Source of the DNA: Toxoplasma gondii ME49
Lineage: Eukaryota; Apicomplexa; Conoidasida; Eucoccidiorida; Sarcocystidae
Assembly: GCF_000006565.2 (NCBI RefSeq)
Contig: NC_031471.1
Span: 1,302,001-1,366,000, forward strand
Reading direction: 5' to 3'
Length of the DNA stretch: 64,000 bases
In this document: piece after piece, positions 19,898 to 33,258 of the stretch
How the letters are laid out: each line of letters opens with the position of its first letter
Position numbering within the stretch: position 1 is the first letter of the stretch
Notes under the pieces: model-generated
Database searches by the model: none
The model's input: the letters and a program-made list of their open reading frames with translations, nothing else
Told to the model about the DNA's origin: nothing
Position numbers and translations under genes: made by a program

Positions 19898-22800
19898 TTA
19901 CTGGAATCCACCTCCTGCATAACGGCGCACATTTTGAAGGTTCTGCATAGTTTGCAAGTTCGGCATCAACTCGCGCCCGGCACCAGGCACTGTACCAGGG
20001 AAAAATGAACCGGCCCCGTCCGCCGGTAGTGCTCCTGGCCGTTGGAGTGCCTCTGCTTCTTTAGCACCCCGAGCACCGTAGTTGGGCACTACAGGGCACC
20101 GATAGTCTTGCTGGTACCCAGGAGTTACCGACCGGGAGCCAGAAAAATCGTATTGAGAGCCGCCAACAAACTGTCCCACGGGTGGATAGCCGTGCGTCAA
20201 TGCCGTTTGTGCCGCTCTTCCCATCGTAGGTCCGAGGTGCTGCCCAAAGGCTTGGTAGCCCCCTGCACAAACGCTGCTGGCATTTTGATGAACCTGGTAG
20301 TTTCGCTGAGATGCATAGACAGCCGGGGTTACTCCGTAGGCAGCTGCATTTGCTCCGACGCTCGCTGCACCCAGTTGCTGAAGAACTCCGCGGGGGTGCA
20401 GATACTGCTGAGCATGCTGTTGGGGTTGTGGGTAAGGACAGGCCGACTCATATCCTTGTCGCTCCGCGGCCGCGTATGTTCCAGCCATCGGAGCCGCCAC
20501 GGCCGCGGCACCGTAACTGTGCCTGTAGAAGAAAACGGAACAACGACACAACCGAGCTGTTTTTGGACTCCTGGTTATCCTCCAGTCTGAGAAACGTTCC
20601 CACCACAGAATAGGTGCTCGTGCCGATCCTGTCAAACCCAGTCACTAGCCGAGAAGCTGGCGTCAAAAATACCTCGAATCTCTCACATGAGCCCCTAGAC
20701 AGCGAAAGGCCGATAAAACTCAAGGTACTTGACCCTTTTGCGGACTCGTGGAGAAAGAAGAATGTCGCGCCCTGTCACTACCTCAAAGTGCGTCCAGTTG
20801 TCACACGTAGAAGGACCGGGTCCTCAGCTCACCAGTTTGCGTCCATCCCCGCGGCAGTCACATTGTGAGTGGCCATCAACTCTGGGGCTGCTTGGGGCGC
20901 TGGAGTCCCACGGAACGGGGCGGCACCTCGTCGGTAAGCCGGCGCGCCGACCTCCTGTAAATTTGCTGTCCGGAACCGAGGAGTTCCAGTGCCTTCGATC
21001 CTTCTTCCATGCACTGTTGCCTGACTCGCACCTTGTCTCTGCTGTCTGCGCGAACTCTGCGGAGTGGCCGGAAGCGCCTGAGCCGCTGCATTCTTTCCTT
21101 TGCCCTTCTTGCCTTCCCGTCTGCCGCCAATCGCCGCTGGTTCAGCACCGGCGTAGGAGTTGAATTCTGGCCGGCCGCGACCTGCATTCATTGGATACAC
21201 CGGCGGCTGCGGCGTCCTGCCACCCTTCTGATTCGCCTTCGTCTGCGCTCCCTTGCGTTTCTGTGCGGCCGCGAGACGCTTCTCCGCCTCTCGCCGAGCA
21301 GCCTCTTGCTGAGCGCGGGCCTTGGCCTGCAAGATACTCATTGCCTGGCAAAGGAAACGGGAACTCACAAAGCGCGCGACTCTTCACACACCCCCAGCGC
21401 TTCTTTCACGAAATCTGCAGCCGCGGAACCCCACACTCAACTTGTTTCCCTCTGCCGTCCCAACACAAGAACCAAAAGGCGTACCTTTGACTTGACACTT
21501 TCCACTTTGCCAACGACGCCGCTTAAATTGAACGGTGAAAGCAGGTCGCTCTGCGTCTCCTCGAACGCGGGAATTCTGCACAGACTCAGGTCCGCCTTCA
21601 TTGCGTTTCCCAAATTCGAAGTCAAGCAAGACAAGTACCCTGGGGTCGTGAGCACCTTCACACAGTCTGCACGGAAAAACAAACCGCAAGCCCCAACTAC
21701 ACATCGATACATAAATGAGTATATGAAATTTATATATATATATATATATATACGTATACATATATGCTCGACTTCATCGTTTCTGCGTTAGGCACATACA
21801 CTGTGTCTACGGTAGCAGACGCAACGAGGCCTTTCGAAAAGAAGCCACGTAGTTATGTCTCTTGACCTCAGGTACCTTCGTTTCCTGGAGGATCTGACGG
21901 CCCCGGTCCTGAGATGTCATCAGGATGTGCTTTCGTGTGTGTCGAAGCGTACCATCTTGTGGCGAGTTGCCTAGAGTCAGAGTGTCGACGTCCGCGTTGC
22001 ATGCGCGCAACATTTCGACCAGGGCCTCCTTGACAGCTGCGTTTTCATCGATGTTGATTTGCTCGAACTCGTCTTTCGGAGGCAGAGCGCCCACCCCTCG
22101 TGGTCCACCAACCCCGGAGGCGGAGCGCGCGCCGAGACGCACAGAGGCGTCCATGTTGGCCGACACCGCAGAAATGCTGACCGTATCGGACGAAGGCATT
22201 TGCATCGACGCCGGGTCCCCCGAACTTGGGCCGGTTCGCGAGTCTCTGTGGTCGCCACAGCGTCCCGCTGTCCCCTTGGGTGTAGCAAAGGCCTCAGACA
22301 AGAGGCGGCGCACTCTGTTGATTCTCCAGAGATCTGCGAGCGTCACCGTCGGTCCTTCCTCGTAGAAGGGCAGCTTCATCGTCCTGACGCCGTTGAACAG
22401 AGAGATTCTGGGAGAAGAGGAAGCAGAGACGGAACCGAGCCTAGCCTCACGACTCACAGCACTGACAACGCACCCCACAGACGAGAAAGAAGCAGCGAGC
22501 AGCAAAGAAGACACGAGGGGAGAAGACGACGGAAGCAAGGGAGAAAACGGTGTAGGTTGAGTCGTTTACTTTGGAGACGCAGAAGACTCACAGGCGTCCC
22601 CCCTGTTGCCGCCCTCGATAGTTGCACTCTCCTTCTGGAACTCAAAACTGCTGGACATGCACCATGCAAGACCTCGATGCTTGGGACACTGAAGCACAAC
22701 GCGTTTGAACCGATTCTTCGCATATGCTTGGCACTGCAAGCGCTGAACTGGCGCTGAACTGTGACTTACTCCTTTACCACGGGTCCCGCTGCCGTGACCT

Positions 22801-24613
22801 GAACACCGATTTCGACGTTGTGTTTGTGACTTAAGAAAGCGAGCATGAGGAGAGCAGCGTGTCTCTGCGGCAACACTGTGACGCCCTCAACCCAGCACAT
22901 TTGCGGATCGTCGGTCCCTTGCGTCACGGTGACGACGCCGTAAACTTCTTCTTGCTGAGAAAAAAAAGTCCGTAAAAATGCAGAGACGTCTGTTCATAGA
23001 ATTCGAAGAGTTGACTCCGTGTCCCCCGTTCAACCTTTCTTCCCTTTCTCTGTGGCCCTTGTCTGTTTCCGATTCCTCATACTCCACCTCTTCCATTCCC
23101 CCTCCACTCTCTCCTCTCTTTCTGTCTTCGCGTCGGGTGCTGCACCGCACAAGCGCAACTCGGCGGGCTATGCGCTAAAGTGTCTGATCTTCTTTCCTGT
23201 TCCCACTGTGAGGTCGGCGCCTCTTGGCTCTCTGCTGACGACTGTGTCAGTTGAAAGTCCGCGCACAGAGCTGAACACTGTCGCCGTGAACCCCTCAGAT
23301 GTTCGCTGCAGCTCGTCACCAGGTTCTCCACAATAAAAAGATTCCTACGTTCCCCGGAACTGCCATTTGCAAGGCGTCCGCGCGACGCCTCGACGCTTGC
23401 TTCACATCTGAAGGCCTCTCTGTGTTCGAGATGCAAGTTCTCCTGCGCTCTTCACGACCATCCTGTTCGTTACAGCAGCGCGTGCAGGGGTACAGCCAGC
23501 GAATACCAGAAACAGTCGTGAAGACGCGCTGCATTCCTTCCCGCATTTCCGCCCCCCCCCCCGTAACATGCGAACGTGACAGCGCATGCGTGTTTTTACC
23601 TGTCTGTACAGTTGGACGCCGCCTTCTTCGACTCGGACTGGACAAGCGCAGTAAAATCCGATTGGGTTCCGGCAGTTCGTCACGGCCTTGACTTTCGCCA
23701 GTTTCTTCTTCCCCTGATCCTTCTTCTTCTTGCCACTCTTCGCGCTGCTGTCGGCGGCCTCGGCGTTCTCTCCCGCCGCCGTCGCGGCAGACTCGTCGTC
23801 GCCCATCAACAGCCAAGAGACTAGAAAGGGTGAGCACGGTCGAACCATGTCGAACTGTTGGACGCCGACCTCCACGTTCGCTGCCGAGAACGGCATCTTC
23901 CCCCCACTGCCTTCGTACCCAGAAGGCGCTCCAAAGCGCCCCGAAGTCCCTGACACCCCACGCCCGCCGAGAGGCCCTGACATCCCCCCAGGCCCCCGAA
24001 GTGTCTCCTCTGCCGCCTGCGGCGTCTCCACGATCTCCGGCAAAGCAAGCGATACCTTCCTGATGATAACAACCAGTGCGCAAAACGAAAAAACACAAAA
24101 AGGTAGCAACACACATTCCACTCGCGCGCCACAAACACACAACCCGCGCGCATACTCACACATGTAAATATAAAAGCCTATATAAATATATATATATATA
24201 TACATAAATATATATATATATATATGTATATGCACATAAATGTTATGCTGGCTATAAAGTGCATTCAGGTGACTAACTTGGCTATGCAGGAACCCGTTCA
24301 CGTGGACATCGGGGGCGAGTTCCCTGTCTTTAAACAGAAGCAAGGGAATGCGGTTGCAGTGCTGCTCTTGCGTTAAATGCAGGTGCTGGCAACGCCCTCT
24401 TTGAAAACGCCCAGAGGCTCATCCCGACGGCGCCCACGTGCACTACAAGGTATAAGCAAGTCTCTGATCTGCTCTAAAATCGCAAGTTGCCTATGGAAGA
24501 GCACCGCGAATAAAACTCAACGTCACCGCCTCGAAAAAACGCCGTCCACATACATTCGGTCCACTTTATCAAACACATGCATACAAATATTTATACATAT
24601 TTACATATATACA

Positions 24614-24662
<49 letters not shown>

Positions 24663-27600
24663 GTAAACGGTCGCATTCATCGCTAAGTCTGTATTCAGCG
24701 ACTCGTGGAGAAGCGAGTCGAAGCAGACTTGTCGTTGATTTCACATGTGACGAGCAGGGCATTTCTGTGCAGATGATTTTTGAAGACTTTTGAAGTTCCG
24801 GAGATTCTGCACTCGCCTTACCACCTTCCATTTGCGAACTGGTTGGGAAGGTGAGCAGCGAGAGCGAGAGTAGCAGCGGCCTGTGTGCGTCGGCCGACTG
24901 GCGTTTGCTCTTCTTCGTCGTTCGCGGCTCCTCCTCCTTCACTTTCTCCCGGTTCGTCTCCAGCCACTCGGACCTGGGAACCCACCATCTCCATCTTGCT
25001 CATTCTTTCTTCGTGAGCTTTCTTGTCCGTCGAGGCGCGAAATCCAAAGTCCTCGTCTGCGCCCGCGCCTTTGGAGACAGCGCCAGAGACAGGCGGGTCT
25101 TGGGCGTTGTTTCTGGTGCCGCTGTGCGGCGCCCCTGCGGCACCGTCTGCGGGAGAAGACACGACCGTCGAGTTTGGGAGCTTCTCCTTCAGCGTTTTGA
25201 GTATCTGCGGCAAGCGGGCTGCGTCAAAGGTCAGACAAGCGTTCGCGCGCGTCTCGGGGAAGAAAAGAAAGCACTTGTCCTCCATGCCTTCGCAGGAAAC
25301 GATGGAGTAGTCGAGTCCCGCGCACACAAGCGAAAGCGACGCGCGTACCTGCCTGAGCACCGTCCCCGTCCGGCTGTCGAGGCGGTCATGCAGCACCAAC
25401 GTCCGAGAGGGGTCCAGTCCTTGCCGCAGCATCGCCGCTGTGCATGCAGAAGAACACAAACGGTTCAGGGCAAATCCACCGCCGGCGACAAAACGCATGC
25501 AGGCCGCCGAATCGTGCCACACACAACCCAGTTTGGCCCACGAAATGCAGATTCGAGACTGGGTACGGAGGTCCGAAAAGACCTTCCACGGTGCCCCTTG
25601 GCAAGTGCTCACAGGTTTACGGTTTCCGCGTGAGTTGAAATGTCCCAAAAAAAAAGCTATACACTTCTGACTGAAGAATACATGCATACATCTGGATTTA
25701 TGTGGACATCTATACATATATATATATATGAATTATGCATGTAGATGAAGAACTGTGTCCCCGTCAGCACACACACACATATACACGATACATGCGTATA
25801 GGTATGCGTGTAGGTATCCGTGGATGCTGGAAAATGCATTGATGTGCATGGCTGCGTCGCGGTACACATGACATGGATGTGCGATGTCTGTTTGCGATAT
25901 GGACTGACCTGCATAGTCGCTCAGATCCCACTTGGAGTTCTCCTTTCCTGCTCCCGAGGCGAGGGATCGCGGAACGACGCGGTCGACGGCCTTCCCGTCG
26001 ACGCAGACTCTCGGCTTCCCCACGATGAAGGTCGGCGCGAAGGCGGCGACGAGCAGCGACTTGAGGAGCAGAACGTCCGAGGAGAATCGCTCCTGAACAG
26101 CAGCGGCGGCTGCCGAGCTGCTGTACGTGAGAGCTGTGCTGTGGACGAACCGTGTGGCGGGTGCCGAGGACGAAGCAGACGCAGTTGTCTCGGCGCCGGA
26201 AGGCGTGGAGCCGAGAATCGACGGCGAGGCTCCAGTGGCCACCGGCGGGTGGATGGTTGGGTTTTGGAGCAAGTCCACGAAGAAAGACAAGCTGGTCGCC
26301 GCTGCCGAGTCTGAGCGGAAAGAAGGCCGTAGAACGCACCGGAAACCGAGTTTATAGAGTTTACGAACGCGTTTCACCGCCGCATGAAACAGGGGAAACA
26401 GTCTCCCCAAACTTCACTGGTGGCTTCCTGCCGCAACCACAGGCGAGCATGCGCAGATTCTAGAAAGGAAGAAAAGGGGGAACAACGAACTGCAGAGACA
26501 CCGGAGAGACAGCCGACATCTGGCGAAAGCGTCGGACACTGCACAGAAAAGACGAAGAACCTTCCATTCACGATGCAGGGGAAAGGTCGAAATCCGGCAC
26601 TGCTCGAGCGACCCCACCTTAAGGATACGGGTGACGATTGGGCGGCGTTGCATCGCTCTTCACAGGAAGCTGTATGTGCCAATTCGCGTTGCATGCAGCC
26701 AGCAGACCTCGAGGCCCTGCCTCTTTTCCAGGAGCATCGGAAACAAAGAAGGACGTCTGCACAGGTGCAGTGTTCAGAACACTATCCGGAACTTCTGGTT
26801 CGAAGTTCGCCCGCGGCTCCTCGAGTTCGAGAAGCTTTCGACGTTTTCAGGTTCCACGAGAAAGCCTCACCAGGCCGAAGAAGTCGCTTCAACCGCGTCG
26901 CCAGATCGACGCACATCATCGCGACATGGACCATGCGCTTGGCCACCACGCTGTGCCCGCGTGCAAAGTCTCGAGAAACGCGAAGGTACTCCATCTGTGA
27001 AGCAACAGAGGAAACGAGTCGAGGAGAAGGAGAAGACTGAGAAGGACAGAGTGGAACAGTTCCAGTTTTCTGGACAGGCAAGACGGGAAACGAAAAAAAA
27101 AATCAGGGAAAACACGGAGACTTAAAGAAACAGCTGCAGCGCGAACTGGACGCAAAACATCGGCGGAAAAGCTTCGAATCAAGCAGAGCCCGGGAGGGAC
27201 GAACAAGGATCCACGTCAAGCTTCCAAAGAGACACTCCGATTTCGGTCAACGAAAAGAAAACATTGTCGGAGAGGCTACCACGGAGATGCAAATCTCCTC
27301 TGCGGTATAGACATCAGCGTTTCTGCTGTGCGCTCTCACAGCGTTTCTCTTCCCTCTCCGCAGGCACCGTGCATGTCTTCCTCTCTGTCGAAAATGCCTC
27401 CTTCGTTCGATTCACTGGCTTTTGCTTCATAGCTGTGTACTGCGCGACTGACTCTCAGTCCACGCCTGCATGCATGCCTAACGTGTAAACATATGAAAAT
27501 AGAAAGATATGCATGCGTATGTTCAGGCGAATGTGCAGCTCCATCGACTATCACGTACGCGCATGCGCATGCAAAAATGGGAGACTGCGTCGTACCTTCA

Positions 27601-30600
27601 TGTTCATTTCCAGTCTTCGATTCCTCCGCACCGCCGCCTGGCGCGCGAGACGCGAGCGCACCGCTGCGACGCTGGAGGCGAACTCCGTCAGCCAGTCCAC
27701 GAAAAGATTTCTGAACGAAGGGCAGCACAGAAAAATGCGAAGCACATGCAGAGGAGAAGGGGAAGAAACGCATGCAAAAGATGCATGCAGGTGATGACAC
27801 AGTTCGGTGTGCATTCTGGACTCGAGTGTGCCCCAAGTACAGACGTCGATGTTTCCAGCACAGCACCCGAGCGACGGCTTTGCAAAAGACACCCTCGTTT
27901 TCGTCGAAAAGTCGTCGTCGGCAAGAACGCCCGCGCTCTTGCCCAGAGCGAGTTGATGGAGAAACGGCCGCGTTGCCTCAAACAATCCCTTTTTCGACAG
28001 CAGTCCACTGGCGGCCCACCTGAGCATGAGAGGCTCTGAGTAGTGTCCGGCGTCGTAGGCTGCGCGCGACTTCAGAGAGAGTTGGAGACGCTCAGCCAGC
28101 TCCGCAGGATGTTTGATGAGGAGCCCAGAAGGCATCGTGAATGGATCTTGACTCGCGAGCACCGTCGCCAAGACTAGTGCGTCGCTGGTGCATCCTGCGA
28201 TGATGCCGACCATCAGAAGTCTGAAAAAAAAGGCTCCGTCCACAGCAACGTGTGTCTGTCCAAACACAGCCAGACGCAGAGCGAGCCGGAGGAGAGACTC
28301 CGCCTCCATCGCCGTCCCGCGTCTCAGTCCATCGATTGCGGAAGGAACGAAACGGCGCAACTCGAGCGTATGACTGCACAAAGACCCCGACGGGCAAAAA
28401 CTGAAAGGCACTCGTGACATCTACAGAAATGCACACGCACATATACACGTCCACACAGTTTTCAATGTACAATCACATCCACACAAATATACGCATATAT
28501 ACATATATGCCCATATGCATACATATCCCCAGACATACATTGACATCCATACGTTTTTTTTATCCAGATACATACATATATATATATATATATGAAAGCA
28601 CGCATCAACGCATATCCATATCTATATATATATATATAAATATATATATGGATGTAGGGTGTTCGGTATTTTGGCTCGACATCGACTTTACTTGGTGAGG
28701 TGAGTGTCGATGGGGAGTTGCATCATGAGGTGCCCAAGGTTCGTGATTTCTGCGTCTTCGCTGTCGCTCGTGAGCGCCCCCAGACGGTTCAACAAATGTC
28801 GCGCAGAGTCTAGCGCGCTGACGTCAGGAGGCTGGACGGTCAGGCGCAGCAGCTGACAAGGCGTCAACTTCCTCTCACGGATTGCCTCTGGAAAGAAAAA
28901 GACGCGGCACACACTCGCACAGTCGCCGCGCGGGCATGCAGCGACGCGGATGCTGCACTACGGAAGTCCTCAGTTCGTTCCCTGCCTACGCGAATTCCCT
29001 CGACTGTCACACTGTGGCACTTGGAGTCTGTCGCGAGACGCCGTCAGTAGGTCGTTTCGGCGTTGTTTCAGCTATAAATTTGGATCAAGGAAAACAGCGC
29101 GAAAGGCATTACCTTTGGTCGTTCCTTGCGCGTCCTGCGGACCAGGTCTCCCGTCGCCAGCTGCTGCGTTCTGTCGCTCTTCGCCATCCGCGTCACGCAA
29201 AGCTAAACGATTCAAGCTGTGGGTCAAATGCTTCACCGTCAAGTACAGCTTCTCCAGAGGCGCCGTCTGCATTTCTGGTGGGTCGAAGCGACGCATGCAC
29301 CGCTCGTAAAACTGCCGAGACACCAGACGAATGGACAGACCGGGAAAAACTCGACCTGCGAAGCAACGCGGAAACACACACATGCACAGCCACAAAAGCG
29401 TCCACACATCCGGGGGTATATACATATACACATGTACATATACAGATCTATTTTGTATCTGTGCGTTCATTCAAATATAAAATATATGTATGTATGGATA
29501 TGGATATAGATAGATAGATAATGTATTTGTGTGTTTTTACATATATATATATATATATATATGTATAAATGTATTTGGAGACGAAATCCAATTTTTATAT
29601 GAGGGTGCCCTAAACAGATTTGTGTTCGTTGAAAGCCGTCCACATGGCGAGAGAGCTTCAGATGCCCAGAAGTATTGTTCCTCCCCATGCGACACTGTGC
29701 AAAACATGTCTTTCCTTTTTTCACATGCATGAATGGGCGAGAAAACGAAAACAGGAGCGTCGCAAGATTTCGAACTCCCCAGGCATAATACCTTCCAAGG
29801 AAACACAGGTTTATGTGGAGCAAAGCGGAACCACACACGAAGGCGTTTCACACTGAAAGATCGAGACCATGCCTCATCTGACCTGTCCGGCAAGTGAAGA
29901 ACTACTGCTGCGCCCCTCGCTACGTTTTTCATTTACCTGTTCGTCCTGTGCGTTGCTGAGAGGAAGCGTGAGACGTCCACGCGCGAACGAGCGCTGCTGT
30001 GTGCCGACGCTGAAATCAAAATGCATGCGCCAAGAAAACGTCGCTTCTCTGGGACTCTGTCTGTCACCCGCCACAAAAGAGAGACCCCGAATTGAAACGG
30101 CCGACAGAATCGCTGTCCACCCGAACTCTCCGTTTCCCTCAAACGCGTATCTCCACACAAAAAGGACCTTTGCTAACTTATTCCGACTACACCCACAGAC
30201 GCACATCTGTACGTCAATGTACATGCATGCACACATATGCATATATATATGTAAATATGCACACACAGATATACATATACATATATATATATGTATATGT
30301 ATATATGTTGAGGTAGGATGTGTGAGTTTTGCCCGGTACGATTCCTGGAACGTCCATGGCCTGTCTATTTTTGGTGTTACTTTCGTCTCTCCTTTGTTTC
30401 GATTTGTCCTCTTTTCTGCGGCTACCTGGTCGTAAATGAGCTGTCTCTTGAGACAGAAGTCGATGACGATTCGGACTTGGGGAAGCGTGAGGGAGCTTTC
30501 GGCGATGTTCGACGCGAGCACGACGTGGACGGTGTCACTGGCTGGAGGAGAAAAGACTTCCTCTTGTTCCTCGCGACTGATTGCGGAGTGCAAGACGAAG

Positions 30601-33258
30601 ATCCGGTACTTCAGCGAGTCGGACCGACCACTCGCCTCGTCGCTCGACCCGCCAGGTCCCTTCGCACTCGAGACCGTCGTCGAATCTCGGCGCTCAAAGT
30701 CCACAAGCGACGAGCTCGCCGCTCCTGTCCAGACGGTTGAAGAGTCGAGGCGCGAGAGCGTTTCGTACAGATCCGTGATTTCTCCAATACCCGGCAAGAA
30801 GATCAGAATGGTCTCGCCGCCAAAGCCAAGTGAGGTCACCAAGTCCAGGCAGACCGAGTCCAAACCGTCCATGATTTGCGGCACGAGCGAGGTCTGGAGC
30901 TCCGCCTCCCAGCCCCCCGCAGGCTCACCCTCGCCACTCCGCATCTGCGCAGCCGGCGGACCGCCGCGCGTGCGTCCGCCCCCCGCGCCTTTCCTTTGCT
31001 GCTCAGCCGTCGAGTTCCGGTCAAAAAGCGACAAGGCCTGCAGCGCGGAGCACGAGACAGAAAAGGAGAGACACAGAGCAAGGCGCGTCGCGCGCGAGTG
31101 GACAGCGTCGCTGAACGACCTCTGCAGTTGAAGTATCACACGATGAGGCAGCCGGAGAGAGGCGCCACAGTTTGGTGCAGGCGGAAATCGAAACAACGGA
31201 CTGGGGTGGGGGTGGACCAGTGGATCCTGCGTTTGCGACCTGGGCAGGCTCAGTGGAGGCACTTGGAAAACTGAAGACACAGCGAAACTGCCTGCAGGAG
31301 AGGACGCTGACGGCGTCTCGAGTGACATGAGGAACAAAGGGGCATTCGAATTGAGTGTGTCCGACCTTTTCCGCGAAAGAGGGCCATCCCAGGTAAAAAG
31401 AACCGATCCAACACGGCTCAAAAATACAGCAACTCTCTCGAGCGTCTACGTCACCACCCGACGCGCTCCGTTCCTCCCTTTTCTCTCTCTGGGTATCGCC
31501 CAGCTTGCTTTGTTCTTCTCTTTGCTGTGAACGGCAGGCGTCTCGGAAACTTACGTCGCGTATCGCCTTGGTGGTTTGCCAGCCTGCGGCGAGAGTCCGA
31601 GCGTTTTTTCTCTGGAGCAGAGCGCGAACGAGGTTCACATTCGGCATGCCTCCCGTGGCGTCGCCTGTGGATGTCCCCGCGACGTCTTCGTCTGCGCGCC
31701 CCTCCATCAGAAGGCCTGCACCCGAGAGATCTGCCGGAGTCAACAGTTTCCCGCGGAGACTCTCGGGCCGTGTAGTCGCCGCGAGCAAGTCGTCTAGGAA
31801 GAGACTCTGGACGGGGAAGCGGCGAGCTCCGACGTAAATCCGGGGCGAGACGGGCATTCCAGTGGGTGTGAAGTACTCCGCAAAGAGGTTCCCTTGCAGT
31901 GTGGCAGACATCACAATCAGTTTCAGCGAAGACTTCCGGCTGAGCTGGAGTTTGAGGACGAGCGAAAGCAAGTCCGCATCCAAGTCGCGCTCGTGGACTT
32001 CGTCGAGAATGATGTGCGTGAGGGCGGCGAGTGCATGCGGCTGGTTGATCAGGACCTGGAGGAAGTACCCGGTGGTGACGAAGCAGACCTTCGTCTCCTT
32101 GCTCGTCACGGCGTCGCCTGAAATTCGGTACCCCACACTTCGACCCAGAGGCTCCTCCAGTTCCTGCGCAACTCGGCGCGCAAGCGCGATGCATGCAAGG
32201 CGTCTAGGCTGCGTCACAATCGCATTCAGCCGCCGGGGCATCACGCCCTCTGGGGTCTCTGGGCCTTCGCGTCGCTCCCGACTCTGGCGGAGATCTTCCT
32301 CGAGCAAGAAGCGCGGCACACGCGTGCTCTTGCCGCACCCCGTCTCGCCCTGAATGCAGGTGACCGAGTGCTCGCGAATATGGTCCAAAATCGCTTCTTT
32401 GTACCGCATAATCGGCAACTCCTCCACGGGCGCCATCGCACCCTTCGCGGGCGTCTCACTCGCAGGCGGCACGGAGAAATACGAAGACGCAGACGCCGTC
32501 AAAGGTGCAGATGACTCGGAAGAAGCCAAACCCTCTGACGAAGATCGCCCTGCTCCGAGAGGCCCCGCCGGTCGAACTGGAGCGTGTGGGGTGGCGGCGG
32601 GAGGACCGGTTTGGGCCTCGCGGGGCATTTGACCCCCGCAAAGGCTGGGCTCGACTGAAACGTGAGACAGAAGCGAAGAAGGCGTGGACAGCTGCGAACT
32701 CTGCGCCTCAGAGCCATGCCTCACAGCCTGTCCCGGGACCTGAGTCGTTTCCGGGAGGCGCCGCCTTGAACCCCCAGGCGCCCGACCGCCTCCTCTTCCT
32801 CGACCTGCCGGCGTTCGATTCGTCAAGCCAGTCGCAAACGCCCGCGCCATTGGAAAGGCTCTCTCGCTCCGACCGCCCCCAGTGGGGACAGTGGAGACAC
32901 CCGAGGGGACGCCTGAAGAGACAGGGAGAGCGTCCTCTCTGTCGTTGTCCCCGTCGTCCGGCGCAGAGCCTTTTCGGGTGCCGGCGGCCGAGGCAGAACA
33001 CCGAGGCAGGAGCGGAGAGTCTCGCCCTCTGCTCGCATGTCCGGAGAGTCCCTGAGGCGCCGCGGAGGATCTCCGGCCCACAGGCGCCGAGCTCGGAACC
33101 CCCGGCGAGGTCAGGTCTGCAGAGACGTTCGCCTCTGCGCGATCCGCAGGCGCACAGAGAGGCGCGTCCGCCGAGAAACCGTCGCGGTCGCGGCGCCTGT
33201 CTCCTCGCCCTCGACTGGGTCCGTCGCCCCTGCCCCGCCGAGCGTGAGGAGGCGCCAT
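19898..33258 (-). CDS. Large DEVH-box (DEAH/RHA superfamily 2) RNA helicase
   Basis: Sixteen exons on the minus strand: 33258-31555, 31037-30426, 30009-29937, 29355-29113, 28887-28692, 28220-27867, 27710-27596, 26994-26871, 26310-25909, 25437-24822, 24059-23600, 22954-22770, 22407-21821, 21666-21485, 21344-20833 and 20522-19898. They give 2329 aa with all phases matching. The 21821 donor is weak and 21876 is an alternative. Motifs: I GETGCGKST (~residue 303), Ia TQPRRL, II DEVH (~419), III SAT, IV ILIFLPG, V LASNIAESSLTLP, and VI QQRTGRTGR on a 73-base exon. HA2-like (LGHLMMQLPID...LASQDPF) and OB-like regions follow. The N-terminus is RGG/Ser-rich. The ~300 C-terminal residues are basic then Gln/Gly/Tyr-rich and look disordered. 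Likely an ATP-driven RNA/RNP remodeller; the exact orthologue is not recognised. Confidence 0.85.
21729..21766. repeat. TA microsatellite
   Basis: TA tract in a helicase intron. Confidence 0.85.
24181..24231. repeat. TA microsatellite
   Basis: Two TA runs joined by TACATAAA in a helicase intron. Confidence 0.85.
24617..24661. repeat. TA microsatellite
   Basis: Pure TA run of about 22 units in a helicase intron. Confidence 0.9.
28562..28650. repeat. TA microsatellites
   Basis: Two TA blocks flank a CGCATCAACGCATATCC spacer in a helicase intron. Confidence 0.8.
29537..29570. repeat. TA microsatellite
   Basis: Short TA run in a helicase intron, preceded by a GATA-type repeat (ATAGATAGATAGATAA, ending about 29521). 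Confidence 0.8.
30238..30308. repeat. TA/TG microsatellite
   Basis: TATATG-type repeats in the intron just upstream (in gene sense) of the 73-base motif VI exon. Confidence 0.8.
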
